The notes below the pieces were generated by a model that was not told where the DNA came from, did not search any database, and was given only the letters and a program-made list of their open reading frames with translations. From Jeotgalicoccus nanhaiensis (GTDB taxonomy: Bacteria > Bacillota > Bacilli > Staphylococcales > Salinicoccaceae): 64,000 nucleotides of DNA. The stretch's first letter is position 1. Each line of letters opens with the position of its first letter. Below are positions 52,618-62,221 of the stretch, one piece after another. A program made the position numbers and the translations under genes. The stretch is from the NCBI GenBank assembly GCA_004570955.1, contig SPPL01000001.1, positions 397,042 to 461,041 on the forward strand, given 5' to 3'.

Positions 52618-53304
52618 ATGATTGATTCACTTACCTTTTCGTCTCAGTTTGAAGTAATCGACAAAGAAGCATCACATGAAGGTAAACTAATCGCGATGCT
52701 GGAATCATTTATAGAATTATTTCCTGTAGAAAATGCATATCTTTTCAGATATTCCTCAATTGGTTATTTGGGAGAAGGTGTTATCGCCTTAGAAAAAGGG
52801 CAGATACATTATATTCATGAAGAACGTTATGATGTGCGTACTCTCCCGGCTATTATGACTGATATTCAAAATAAAAAAGCTGCGTTTACCAGTAATAAAG
52901 AATTAGTTAAGCTAACACCAAGCAATCATGTGATTGACAAAGCTGTAACCTCTTTTCTTGTAGTTCCTATTATGCAGCGGGGGATAGTCACAGCTTTTAT
53001 ATATAGCAGTTTGTTTAAAGCAGAGGCGAATTTTGATAATGATTTGTTAAATACTATTTCTAATTTCGGTAAAAAATCAGGTGAATTAATATATGAAACT
53101 CATATAGATAAAAATATATTGAGTAAAAGAGAATTTGAAGTGATGAAAGATATTTCAAATGGTTTTGTGGTGAAGGAAATTGCTGAACGTTATACTATTG
53201 GGGAGTCAACTGTTGAACAATATATTAAACAGGCGAGGAAAAAATTAAATGCATCAAACCGATCCCATGCTGTGGCAATAATGTTTCGTCTGGGCATTCT
53301 ATAA
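52618..53304 (+). CDS. LuxR-type HTH transcriptional regulator
   Basis: 228 residues. The N-terminal 155 residues look like a GAF-type sensor (ENAYLFRYSSIGYLGEGVIA, SFLVVPIMQRGIVTAFIYS). The C-terminal 60 residues are a LuxR/GerE domain: LSKREFEVMKDISNGFVVKE followed by IAERYTIGESTVEQYIKQAR and KKLNASNRSHAVA. AAGGAG is 7 bases before the ATG. Divergent from the ADH-ALDH operon and probably its activator, perhaps sensing the alcohol or aldehyde. It has its own terminator. Confidence 0.88.
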   Translation: MIDSLTFSSQFEVIDKEASHEGKLIAMLESFIELFPVENAYLFRYSSIGYLGEGVIALEKGQIHYIHEERYDVRTLPAIMTDIQNKKAAFTSNKELVKLTPSNHVIDKAVTSFLVVPIMQRGIVTAFIYSSLFKAEANFDNDLLNTISNFGKKSGELIYETHIDKNILSKREFEVMKDISNGFVVKEIAERYTIGESTVEQYIKQARKKLNASNRSHAVAIMFRLGIL

Positions 53305-53319
53305 ATTACAGCTTAAATA

Positions 53320-53353
53320 AAAATAGTCGATACAATCTTTCGTACCGACTTTT
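53320..53353. terminator. Bidirectional terminator between the LuxR-type and GNAT genes
   Basis: AGTCGATAC (53325-53333) and GTACCGACT (53342-53350) pair with one mismatch; T-rich flanks occur on both strands. Confidence 0.75.
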
Positions 53354-53361
53354 ATAATGCT

Positions 53362-53829
53362 TTAAAGATAATAATTCATCACAATCAGTTCACCTTTTGC
53401 ACCTTCGACACGAACGCCTTCATCTATGTAACCGGACTTTTTATAGAGCGATTGAGCCGCTGTATTATTCACGTTGACCGCGAGGACAATCGTATCAATA
53501 TGAGGAAGATGAACTCTCATAAAGTCAGGAAGCTGCTGAAGTGATTGTTTGGCATATCCTTGACCCTGGTGCTTATAATTTGTAGAAAAAGATCTCAACA
53601 ATACTGCATTCTCTCTGCCGGAATATGGTCTCACCCCATCGTTTTCATGCAGGATAAAGAACACGACCAGTTCATTATTATCTATCCCTAATACTGGATG
53701 TCTGTCCTTGTCCTCTTTAGAAACTTCAATGCTTTTCTTTGGTGTTGCACTGTAATGCAGCTGTTCGTCAGGTAAATAATAATTTTGAATAAATTCATCA
53801 AATTTTGGATGATAGCGATACAATTCCAT
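53362..53829 (-). CDS. GNAT-family N-acetyltransferase
   Basis: 155 residues. Acetyl-CoA motif in STNYKHQGQGYAKQSLQQLP and motif B in VNVNNTAAQSLYKKSGYIDEG. Related to a branch with an N-terminal extension (YRYHPKFDEFIQNYYLPDEQ). Single gene upstream of which lies the ApeA-like gene on the same strand. Acceptor unknown. Confidence 0.88.
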   Translation of the reverse strand: MELYRYHPKFDEFIQNYYLPDEQLHYSATPKKSIEVSKEDKDRHPVLGIDNNELVVFFILHENDGVRPYSGRENAVLLRSFSTNYKHQGQGYAKQSLQQLPDFMRVHLPHIDTIVLAVNVNNTAAQSLYKKSGYIDEGVRVEGAKGELIVMNYYL

Positions 53830-53924
53830 TATTCTAGTCTCCTTTTAGGATCTCTTCTTATGCATATAATAAATATTAAATCTCTTTCATCTAAATTGTG
53901 TATCCTCAAAAGTTTATCTACTAC

Positions 53925-55187
53925 TTATTCTTCAATCTTTCTAGGCAATTGTTCAAATTCATACTGCTTAGCCTTGTATGATTGATTACTATAGTAAAGC
54001 TTACTGGAGATAAATTCATGAATTATTTCTTTTAAAGTTAATGCAAGTTCATATAAGTCTAAATCTGTAGCTGGTTTTCTATGTCGTTCATACAAGTGTG
54101 AATGATAATGTCTAAATTCTTTTAAAAAGTTTATAATAGAATCATCAATTTTAATTGTAGAATTGAACGTAGCAGATTCTAATTCATATGTTTCTTCAAT
54201 AATATTTTCCAACATATTTTTCAACCTTACATTTTTTGGTCCTACCTTAAATCTTATGTATAAACCTTCTAAAATAATAATCTGGGATACAAGATAGTCA
54301 TCAGCATAAATTGGTTTATATAAATTATTAATGTATGTATCAAACAAATCATCAAACAGTTCTTCTTGTAAATAAAAATTTGAAACAATTTCTGCGAAAT
54401 GTTTTTTCACTAATGGTCGTACATCAGAATTTAATTTATATGTTTTCATCGAAATATTAACATCTTTTTCGTTCGACCAAAATATTTTATAAGTTTTATC
54501 CCCACTACTTATAAATAACTCTTCAACTAAAATCTTTGAATCCATTAAAAATGAAAATAAATTTTTTAATCGTATGACTTCGCTCATGAGATTATTAAGC
54601 TCAAAATCTTCAAAAAATTTAACACGTATATACGGAGTATAGCTATAACTCAGTACATTTCCACCCTCTTGATTTTTTTCATGAGCAGTTATTTTATCAC
54701 TAATTTCTATTTTGGGATTCAAAAGGCAAATTCCGAGAGTCCCATTAACATCTGCTTTTATTTCTTTATAAAAAGTTTCTCGATTATGGCTTATAAATCT
54801 AAATGGAGAGTTTGAAAAAATATCTTTGAAATAAGTACAAGTAAATTTTATAACGCTAAAGCTATCTCGCATGTCTTTTTCAGGATGAAGATCCAGCATA
54901 ATATACTGAAAATCTACATTATAAGTTGTTACATTACGTGAGTTAGATTTCTGTTTAATAACAAGTCCATTGACTAATCGCAAGACCTCTCCTTCACTCG
55001 TAACAAATTCTACCTGTGAATAATTGTCTTCTTCTTGATCCATAAAAAAATGTTTTCTAACATAAGACAAGTTAATCTGATTATTATCATATTCCAGTAC
55101 TCCGCTTACAGGGTTTTCTTTGCCATTAAAATAACAAAGTCCATGAGTCAAACAATTATCAGTCATTACCATTTTCTTGAATTTCAC
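53925..55187 (-). CDS. ApeA-like HEPN-domain protein (putative abortive-infection defence)
   Basis: 420 residues, markedly AT-rich against its neighbours. The N-terminal region (VSGVLEYDNNQINLSYV and RNVTTYNVDFQYIMLDLHPE) resembles the ApeA N-terminal domain, and the C-terminal third is helical with a HEPN motif R-x4-H at about Arg359 and His364 (LKEFRHYHSHLYERHRKP). HEPN proteins of this type are RNases that shut down phage-infected cells; ApeA acts as a single gene. The likely start is GTG 55185-55187, with GGGGG 10 bases upstream. Other ApeA-like HEPN proteins have no proven role, so defence is an inference. Confidence 0.72.
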   Translation of the reverse strand: MKFKKMVMTDNCLTHGLCYFNGKENPVSGVLEYDNNQINLSYVRKHFFMDQEEDNYSQVEFVTSEGEVLRLVNGLVIKQKSNSRNVTTYNVDFQYIMLDLHPEKDMRDSFSVIKFTCTYFKDIFSNSPFRFISHNRETFYKEIKADVNGTLGICLLNPKIEISDKITAHEKNQEGGNVLSYSYTPYIRVKFFEDFELNNLMSEVIRLKNLFSFLMDSKILVEELFISSGDKTYKIFWSNEKDVNISMKTYKLNSDVRPLVKKHFAEIVSNFYLQEELFDDLFDTYINNLYKPIYADDYLVSQIIILEGLYIRFKVGPKNVRLKNMLENIIEETYELESATFNSTIKIDDSIINFLKEFRHYHSHLYERHRKPATDLDLYELALTLKEIIHEFISSKLYYSNQSYKAKQYEFEQLPRKIEE

Positions 55188-55224
55188 TTGTAAATACCCC
55201 CATACTAAGTATTTTAATGTTCTT

Positions 55225-56838
55225 CTAGTACGCCGCTATATGTCCATCCGTTCTATTTTCCGTGCCGCCGTACAGTATGCCTGTTTCCGGGTCTCTCCAT
55301 ATAATCTGGCCTCTGCCGAATGAACTTGAGTCCAGTTTCATTTCAATATTATGTCCCCGTTTAACCAGGTCTTCTGCGATTTGATGCGGGAAGTTCTTTT
55401 CAACCCAAACTGTTTTGTCTTTCGTCCACTGCCAGCGTGGTGCATCCAGTGCGGTCTGCGGGTTTAATTCAAAGTCGATTGTACTCATCGCTACCTGGAC
55501 ATGGCCCTGCGGCTGCATGAATCCGCCCATGACGCCAAATGGTCCGAGGGCTTCTTTGCCTTTGGTTATAAAGCCCGGAATAATCGTATGATAGGAGCGC
55601 TTCCCCGGTCCGAGGGAGTTTGGTGATTCCGGATCCAGGTTAAAATCGCATCCTCTGTTCTGCAGTCCGATACCTGTTCCGGGTACAACGAGTCCCGAGC
55701 CGAATCCCATATAGTTGCTCTGTATGAACGATACCATGTTACCTTCTTCATCTGCTGTGCACAGATACACTGTGCCGCTCGCTTTCGGTTCACCCGCTTC
55801 AGGCTGTCCGGCTTGATCAGTGATTAATTTCAAACGTTCTTTCGCATATGCTTCACCCAGCATATCTTCTGCAGTGACTTTCATATATTCCGGATCTGCA
55901 ATATATTTCTCACCGTCTGCAAATGCCAGTTTAATCGCTTCAATCTGCTTATGATATGTATCTGTCGATTCCTTGCCTTCGATGTCCATATGCTTCAATA
56001 TATTTAAGGCTGATAAAGCAATAATCCCTTGCGTGTTCGGCGGGATTTCCCAGACATCATATCCCCTATAATTAACTGATATTGGATCTACCCACTCAGG
56101 TTGATATTTTGCTAAATCCTCTTTTGTTATGTATCCATCATACGCTCTCGAAAATTCATCTATTTTCCGGGCAATATTTCCTGCATAAAACGATTCACAT
56201 TCAGTCTCAGCAAGTTCCCTTAAAGTATCCGCCATATCCTGTGATTTCCATATCTCTCCGACTTTCGGCGCCTCTCCGTTTGGTGCGAATGTTTCAAACC
56301 AATGGTCGAATTCTGTACCTTCAAAAGCTTCTTTAAATCTCACAGCTGCTCTCTCCCAGAACTTCGCTAAGACCGGTGAAATCGGATAGCCCTCTTCTGC
56401 ATACTGAATAGCCGGCTGCATTAAGTCTTTAAAAGGCAGTTTGCCGAATCGTCTGGAAAGCTCTGCCCAGGCACCAGGCTGACCGGGCACAGTAACAGGA
56501 GTAAATCCGTATTTAGGAATCTCATCGTAACCGGCAGCGCGGACTTTATCGATTGAAATGGACTCGGGCGATTTGCCGCTGCCGTTTAAACCATAGAGTG
56601 TATCCTTCACCCAGACGAGCGCAAAAGCATCGCCGCCGATACCGTTAGTCGTCGGTTCAACGACCGTGAGCGCTGCAGCAGTGGCGATAGCGGCATCGAT
56701 GGCATTGCCGCCGTTCTGCATAATCGTAAGCCCTGCTTGAGCAGCTAAAGGCTGCGATGTGGCAACCATCCCCTTCTTAGCCACGACAGGATTACGCTGT
56801 GAATGATAAGGATTGTAGAGCGTGTCGAATTGTTTCAT
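55225..56838 (-). CDS. ggt: Gamma-glutamyltransferase (YwrD type)
   Basis: N-terminal nucleophile hydrolase of 537 residues acting on glutathione and other gamma-glutamyl compounds. Typical segments are NGGNAIDAAIATAAALTVVE, GIGGDAFALVW and, at the autocleavage site, KASGTVYLCTADEEGNMVSF with the threonine nucleophile in SGTVY. MGGFMQPQGHVQV marks the small subunit. No signal peptide, so likely cytoplasmic like YwrD. A terminator separates it from the APC permease gene, so it is a separate unit from the gab operon. Confidence 0.92.
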   Translation of the reverse strand: MKQFDTLYNPYHSQRNPVVAKKGMVATSQPLAAQAGLTIMQNGGNAIDAAIATAAALTVVEPTTNGIGGDAFALVWVKDTLYGLNGSGKSPESISIDKVRAAGYDEIPKYGFTPVTVPGQPGAWAELSRRFGKLPFKDLMQPAIQYAEEGYPISPVLAKFWERAAVRFKEAFEGTEFDHWFETFAPNGEAPKVGEIWKSQDMADTLRELAETECESFYAGNIARKIDEFSRAYDGYITKEDLAKYQPEWVDPISVNYRGYDVWEIPPNTQGIIALSALNILKHMDIEGKESTDTYHKQIEAIKLAFADGEKYIADPEYMKVTAEDMLGEAYAKERLKLITDQAGQPEAGEPKASGTVYLCTADEEGNMVSFIQSNYMGFGSGLVVPGTGIGLQNRGCDFNLDPESPNSLGPGKRSYHTIIPGFITKGKEALGPFGVMGGFMQPQGHVQVAMSTIDFELNPQTALDAPRWQWTKDKTVWVEKNFPHQIAEDLVKRGHNIEMKLDSSSFGRGQIIWRDPETGILYGGTENRTDGHIAAY

Positions 56839-56923
56839 TAAATTTTCCCCTTTGTTATGAAGCGTTTGTTTACATCAAGATTATCACAATGGAAATGGTG
56901 TCACAATTTTTAGATAACAAAGT

Positions 56924-56956
56924 AATATAAAAAAGACAAAACCGCAGTTTTGTCTT
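56924..56956 (-). terminator. Terminator of the gab operon
   Basis: AAGACAAAAC (56933-56942) and GTTTTGTCTT (56947-56956) form a 10-bp stem with a CGCA loop; on the minus strand TTTTTATATTAC follows the APC permease gene. Confidence 0.9.
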
Positions 56957-56963
56957 CAAATTA

Positions 56964-58370
56964 TTAATTAACTTCGTTCTGTTCATCATTTATACCACCA
57001 TTATAATCATGGTTAATATCTTTTTCTTTACCCATCATAAAGAAAATAAGACCGATCAGATACCAGCCTATAACGATAAACCATTCCATCGGCCAAACCA
57101 GTGCTGATGGTGAGAACGGCATATAGAGCAGTACAAATAATATACTCAAAATAATTGCAATCAGACCGATCACTTTCCATCTTTTAATACTGAAAGGCCT
57201 GTTTAATTCTGGTTCTGTTTTTCTCAGTTTCAAGAAAGATATTGAAACAATTAAGTATCCGAGGACAATACCGATTCCGCCTGCATTAACAAACCAATTT
57301 AAAGATGCATGTCCAAGGAGCGGCGCTATCACTCCGAGAATGCCTAGAAATAGTATAGCGTTAACCGGTGTATTATATTTAGGATGAATCCGGCTGAACC
57401 ATTCAGGTATCATTTTACGAATGGACATCGCATATAAAATACGGCTGCCGCCGATAATAAATGCGTTCCAGCTTGTAATAATCCCGGCTACCCCTGCAAG
57501 CACAATTATGTTTGCCATAAGACGGCTGTCAAACATAGCTCTCATCGCATCTGCTGTTGCTAAGTTTGATCCTGCAATCTGTCCTTCAGTAAGTCCCATA
57601 GAGACACCAAAAGCAATAAGAACATAAAAAACTACAGTGACAATAATAGATCCGATTAAAATTCTTCCTATTAGATGCGGAGGTGATTTTACCTCTGCTG
57701 AGATTTGCGGAATAACATCAAATCCGACAAAGAGAAATGGTATCATTACCAGCACAGTCATAATACCGCCGACTCCGCTGCCAAACATCGGATCTAAGTT
57801 TGAAGTATCCCCGAGCGTCAGCCCGCTGACCATTAACAGTATCCCTGCAGCAACGACGCCAAGTGTTAAGACATTTTGAACCACCTTGGCCGGTGTTACT
57901 CCAAAATAGTTTAACGATGTGAGCACTATCGACCCTACAGATCCGATAATTACCCAGGTAAAGAATACATCATCTCCGCCTACTGTCCACATATGTCCCA
58001 GGTGATCAAAGGGAAGAATATAATCGATTACTGTCGGCAAAGCAACCGCTTCAAACGTGATTACTGAAACATAACCAAATAATACACTCCAGGCTGCAAA
58101 ATAGCCGATGATCTTCGGTTTAAATGCCCGCAGTACAAATACCATTCCGCCGCCGGTTTTTGGTATTGAAGATGCGAGTTCAGCATAGGTTAGACCGATA
58201 AATATAATTAGAAGTCCGCCGATGCCAAAGGCAATGGCTGTGCCTCCGAAACCGGCGTGAGAGACCCAGTCGCCTGATAAAACGACCCAGCCCCAGCCGA
58301 GCATCGCACCTGTTGCCATAAATAATAAATCTATCAGAGAAAATGACTTAGAAAATTTATGTTCCTCCAC
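56964..58370 (-). CDS. APC-family amino acid permease
   Basis: 468 residues with twelve predicted membrane segments. The first helix shows MATGAMLGWGWVVLSGDW, a variant of the GxG substrate motif, and ELASSIPKTGGGMVFVLRAF matches helix 2-3 of APC permeases. The start is GTG 58368-58370 with AAGGGGG upstream. Last gene of the gabT-gabD-ureohydrolase-symporter operon, so the substrate is probably GABA, a guanidino acid or a related amine. Confidence 0.88.
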   Translation of the reverse strand: MEEHKFSKSFSLIDLLFMATGAMLGWGWVVLSGDWVSHAGFGGTAIAFGIGGLLIIFIGLTYAELASSIPKTGGGMVFVLRAFKPKIIGYFAAWSVLFGYVSVITFEAVALPTVIDYILPFDHLGHMWTVGGDDVFFTWVIIGSVGSIVLTSLNYFGVTPAKVVQNVLTLGVVAAGILLMVSGLTLGDTSNLDPMFGSGVGGIMTVLVMIPFLFVGFDVIPQISAEVKSPPHLIGRILIGSIIVTVVFYVLIAFGVSMGLTEGQIAGSNLATADAMRAMFDSRLMANIIVLAGVAGIITSWNAFIIGGSRILYAMSIRKMIPEWFSRIHPKYNTPVNAILFLGILGVIAPLLGHASLNWFVNAGGIGIVLGYLIVSISFLKLRKTEPELNRPFSIKRWKVIGLIAIILSILFVLLYMPFSPSALVWPMEWFIVIGWYLIGLIFFMMGKEKDINHDYNGGINDEQNEVN

Positions 58371-58410
58371 TTAATTCCCCCTTGAAAGTCACGCTGTCTA
58401 TATTAGTTTT

Positions 58411-59823
58411 CTATGATTTATCAAGTCCTGCTTCAAAATCACTTCTTTTTCTCCTGTTTCCTTTATCAAAATAAGATACAGTGATGATAGTGATAATATT
58501 AACGACAATACCATAGATGATAGGATTACTTGCCCCGAGTCCTTCAATCCACAAGCCAATTATTACAGTAAATGCAGACAGTAACATTGCTGAGAAGGCT
58601 GCATTTGGTGTAATTTTTTTTGAGAATAAACCGAATAGAATCGGAATAAATATTGATCCTGCAAGTATTGCATATGCAACATCAATTGCTACTAACAATT
58701 CTTGAATCCACAATGCAATTACAATAGCCAGTACAGCTAATACAAAGGTCGTTATTCTTGAGATCAGTAAAAACTTTGTATCATTGACCTTAGTAAAGAA
58801 ATGGTCCTTTAATATATCTTTAGATATTAATGTCGATGAGGCCAATAGTGTACCTGACGCCGTCGACATAATAGCTGCTGCAACTGCCGCAAAAACTACG
58901 CCTAAAAGTCCTGTTGAAATAGTTTCAAATGCCATAGTTGTAAAGACATCCTGTGTGTTTTGGATTCCCGGCAAGACTACAAGTGCACACATACCTATAA
59001 TTACCATTGCCAGAGAGTACAGTAAACTGTATATCCCGACTAAAACACCCGCTGATTTCGCTATTTTTGTATTTTTAGCCGTGAAATATCTTTGCCAAAT
59101 ATCCTGGCCAACCATCATACCTAATGTATAAGTTAATAGATAAGATAAAATTTCTCTAAATCCCATCTCTGTTAAATTAAAGTAACTGCTTGGTAAAGTA
59201 GATTTCAATCCTTCAAATCCGCCTGCTGCACCTAAACTCTGCGGTAACATAATAGCGAATATCCCGATAGTCATAATAGCAAATTGGAATACATCAGTAA
59301 TTGTAAGTGTCCACATTCCACCCAGTATTGTATAAAAGAAAACTATAAAACCGCCGATGAGTATTGCCGTTGTTAGTTCCCAATCAAACACTCCAGATAG
59401 AAGTGCGCCAATGGCTATTATTTGAGTCACACTTATAAGTAATGTGTAAATTGCTGCAACTACAGCACCTACCAGTTTAGATTTTGTTCCGAATAATCTG
59501 CCTAGCAGTTCACTTATTGTTAATAGTTTAAAACCCATAATCCGGTCTAAAAATACGAGTGCAAACAGCGTTATTCCGAGACCCATGGAAAATACAAACC
59601 ATATGCCTGATAAACCTATTTCATAACCTAGCTGCGAAGAACCTATGGTTGAGGATCCGCCTAAAAATACGGCGGTTAAACAACCAAACAACATCCAAAC
59701 TCCTAAATTTCTATCTGCAACCATATACTGCTCACTGGTTTTGGCCCTCATCATCCCCATGACGCCGATACTGATCAGTACGATGAAGTAGATTGCAAAT
59801 ATTAAGTAATCTAATATTTCCAC
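58411..59823 (-). CDS. Sodium:solute symporter (SSS family)
   Basis: 470 residues and about thirteen membrane segments. Family signatures: GVMGMMRAKTSEQYMVADRN, FLGGSSTIGSSQLGYEIGLS and YTILGGMWTLTITDVFQF. The start is GTG 59821-59823, preceded by AGGGGG. It lies 37 bp after the agmatinase-family gene and 40 bp before the APC gene. The pathway context suggests uptake of a guanidino or amino compound. Confidence 0.9.
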   Translation of the reverse strand: MEILDYLIFAIYFIVLISIGVMGMMRAKTSEQYMVADRNLGVWMLFGCLTAVFLGGSSTIGSSQLGYEIGLSGIWFVFSMGLGITLFALVFLDRIMGFKLLTISELLGRLFGTKSKLVGAVVAAIYTLLISVTQIIAIGALLSGVFDWELTTAILIGGFIVFFYTILGGMWTLTITDVFQFAIMTIGIFAIMLPQSLGAAGGFEGLKSTLPSSYFNLTEMGFREILSYLLTYTLGMMVGQDIWQRYFTAKNTKIAKSAGVLVGIYSLLYSLAMVIIGMCALVVLPGIQNTQDVFTTMAFETISTGLLGVVFAAVAAAIMSTASGTLLASSTLISKDILKDHFFTKVNDTKFLLISRITTFVLAVLAIVIALWIQELLVAIDVAYAILAGSIFIPILFGLFSKKITPNAAFSAMLLSAFTVIIGLWIEGLGASNPIIYGIVVNIITIITVSYFDKGNRRKRSDFEAGLDKS

Positions 59824-59860
59824 GTTAGCTTATCCCCCTGTTTGATGTGACAGACCGTTT

Positions 59861-60808
59861 CTAAGATGATAAATTACGTTTTTGCAAAGCAATCAAAGTT
59901 ATCATTTCAAAAATTATCGATGATGCTGCCACAGCAGTAATTTCACCTGAGTCATATGTCGGCAATACCTCTACAAGGTCAAAACCTTTGATGTCTATAC
60001 CTTTTAAGTTTCTGACGAATTCCAAGCCTTCGAAGGAAGTCGGACCGCCTACTTCAGGCGTACCTGTACCAGGTGCATAAGCCGGGTCTAGGAAATCAAT
60101 GTCATATGATACAAAAGCTTTTGCATCGCCGACACGTTCTTTAATTCTTTCTGATACTTGATCAAAGCCCATTTCTCTCGCTTCTCTCATCGTAATTACT
60201 TCAAAGCCGAGATCTCTTGCATCTTCAATACAGCCGGGACCGTATAACGGTCCTCTCATTCCTACTTGAATAGAATGCTCAGTATCTATCAGTCCTTCTT
60301 CCACCGCTCTTCTGAACGGCGTACCGTGCATATATTTTTCACCAAAGTAGTTATCCCATGTATCCCCGTGAGAATCGAAATGAATCAAGGCCACCGGTCC
60401 GAATTTTTTATGGAATGCTCTTAAATGTCCAAGTGAAATCGAGTGATCTCCACCCATCATGACCGGAGTGATGCCGCTGTCTAAAACAGGTGTTAAGCTG
60501 TCTACAATATTGTCGTAAGTACGGTGGATATTCCCAGGAATTACATCAATATCCCCGTAATCTACACCTGAACAATAGTCAAAAATATTTATATCCTGAT
60601 CCGGATTATACGGTCTTAATAGTACAGAAAAGTCTCTAATATGCTGCGGGCCGTATCTTTGTCCCGTACGATTGGATGCCGCTGTATCGAATGGAACACC
60701 GATGACAGCAAAATCCACATTTTCTGTCGTTCTAATATGTTCTAATCTCATAAATGTTCTCGGTCCCACGAATCGTGGAGATTTAGATGAATCTTTTGGT
60801 GTATACAT
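59861..60808 (-). CDS. Agmatinase-family ureohydrolase (guanidinobutyrase or agmatinase)
   Basis: Dimanganese enzyme of 315 residues that removes urea from a guanidino group. All metal motifs are present: MMGGDHSISLGH, HFDSHGDTWDNYFG, SYDIDFLDPAYAPGTGTPEV and DLVEVLPTYDSG. It lies 17 bp after gabD and is in the same operon as gabT; cleaving 4-guanidinobutyrate would give GABA, the substrate of GabT, so guanidinobutyrase is my preferred reading. Agmatinase (speB) giving putrescine is the alternative and would leave a missing step to GABA. Confidence 0.85.
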   Translation of the reverse strand: MYTPKDSSKSPRFVGPRTFMRLEHIRTTENVDFAVIGVPFDTAASNRTGQRYGPQHIRDFSVLLRPYNPDQDINIFDYCSGVDYGDIDVIPGNIHRTYDNIVDSLTPVLDSGITPVMMGGDHSISLGHLRAFHKKFGPVALIHFDSHGDTWDNYFGEKYMHGTPFRRAVEEGLIDTEHSIQVGMRGPLYGPGCIEDARDLGFEVITMREAREMGFDQVSERIKERVGDAKAFVSYDIDFLDPAYAPGTGTPEVGGPTSFEGLEFVRNLKGIDIKGFDLVEVLPTYDSGEITAVAASSIIFEMITLIALQKRNLSS

Positions 60809-60825
60809 TGTATCCCGCCTCTTAA

Positions 60826-62220
60826 TTAAATTAAGTTTCCTATCGATAAATATTTTGTATCCAGATATGCTTCAATACCTTCTATTCCGCCTTCTTTTCC
60901 AAGTCCGCTTTCCTTCAATCCTCCGAATGGTGCATGGGCTGCAGATGGCGCACCGTCATTCCAGCCGATTACTCCGAATTCGAGCTGGTCTGATAAATAC
61001 AGTCCCATTTTATAATCATTCGTAAAGTAATAAGCAGCCAGTCCATACGGTAAAGAGTTTGCTAATTCTAACGCTTCATCAATATCTGAGAATGACTGAA
61101 TCGGAATCAGCGGTCCGAATGTTTCTTCATTCATAATTTCCATTTCCTGATTCGCATTTTTTATAACTGTCGGTTTATAAAAATATGTTTCCTTGTCATT
61201 ATCAATAATACCTTCGCCGCCGCAAATAATGTCGGCACCCAGCTCCTTAGCATTATCTGCCTGATTGCTCACTTTATCGTATGCTTTTTTGTTAATTAAC
61301 GGGCCGACCTGCACATCTTCTTCAAGGCCGTTGCCGACTTTCAGCTGAGCGACTTTTGCACTCAGCTTTTCAGCATATTCATCAACAATTGATTCATGGA
61401 CAAATAATCTGTTGGCACAAATACATGTCTGCCCCGCATTTCTAAACTTAGAGGCGATGGTCTGATCCACAGCAATATCGATATCTGCATCTCCGCAAAT
61501 GATAATCGGTGCATGCCCGCCAAGTTCCATCGATACATGCTTTACAGTATCTGCACTATTTTCAATCAGCGATTTCCCTACTTCAGTCGACCCCGTAAAT
61601 GTTATTTTTCTGACCAGAGGGCTGTCTGTGAATACTTCTCCTAATTCACGGCCTGGTCCGTTTACAGCTTTAAAGACATTTTCCGGCACGCCTGCTTCAT
61701 AAGCAAGTTCCAGCAGTTTCATTGTTGTCAGTGGTGTTTCTGCAGCCGGTTTAATGATAAATGAGCAGCCTGCTGCAAGTGCAGGCGCCACTTTTCGTGT
61801 CAGCATGGCAGCAGGGAAGTTCCACGGTGTAATCCCCGCAACTAAGCCGACCGGCTGTTTTTTAATCACAATATTTTTGTGCGGGGAATTGGCAGGAATT
61901 GTTCTGCCGTAGATACGCTTCGCTTCTTCTGCATACCATTCGATATAAGCATTGGCATAAGCCACTTCGCCTAAAGCTTCCTGCAGCGGCTTACCGCTCT
62001 CTTTAGTAATAATTTCAGCAAGTTCTTCTTTGTGTTCGTTAATCAGGCGGAACCATTCTTTAATAATGCCGGAACGGTAGTGGGCATCAGTCTGACGCCA
62101 TTCTTTAAACCCTTCATGACATGCTTCAATAGCTGCCTGTACTTCTTCTTTTGTGTTTTCCTTTAAAGTATCGATGACTTCGCCCGTTGCCGGATTTTTA
62201 ATATCAAATGTCTCTGCCAT
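60826..62220 (-). CDS. gabD: Succinate-semialdehyde dehydrogenase
   Basis: 464 residues of the ALDH superfamily. Catalytic cysteine in [18 protein letters not shown], general-base glutamate in [11 protein letters not shown], and [20 protein letters not shown] as the cofactor segment. The first ten residues of the longer frame overlap gabT; I start at ATG 62218-62220, one base after the gabT stop, with AGGTAAG before it. Oxidises the semialdehyde made by GabT to succinate for the citric-acid cycle. Confidence 0.92.
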   Translation of the reverse strand: MAETFDIKNPATGEVIDTLKENTKEEVQAAIEACHEGFKEWRQTDAHYRSGIIKEWFRLINEHKEELAEIITKESGKPLQEALGEVAYANAYIEWYAEEAKRIYGRTIPANSPHKNIVIKKQPVGLVAGITPWNFPAAMLTRKVAPALAAGCSFIIKPAAETPLTTMKLLELAYEAGVPENVFKAVNGPGRELGEVFTDSPLVRKITFTGSTEVGKSLIENSADTVKHVSMELGGHAPIIICGDADIDIAVDQTIASKFRNAGQTCICANRLFVHESIVDEYAEKLSAKVAQLKVGNGLEEDVQVGPLINKKAYDKVSNQADNAKELGADIICGGEGIIDNDKETYFYKPTVIKNANQEMEIMNEETFGPLIPIQSFSDIDEALELANSLPYGLAAYYFTNDYKMGLYLSDQLEFGVIGWNDGAPSAAHAPFGGLKESGLGKEGGIEGIEAYLDTKYLSIGNLI

Positions 62221-62221
62221 A

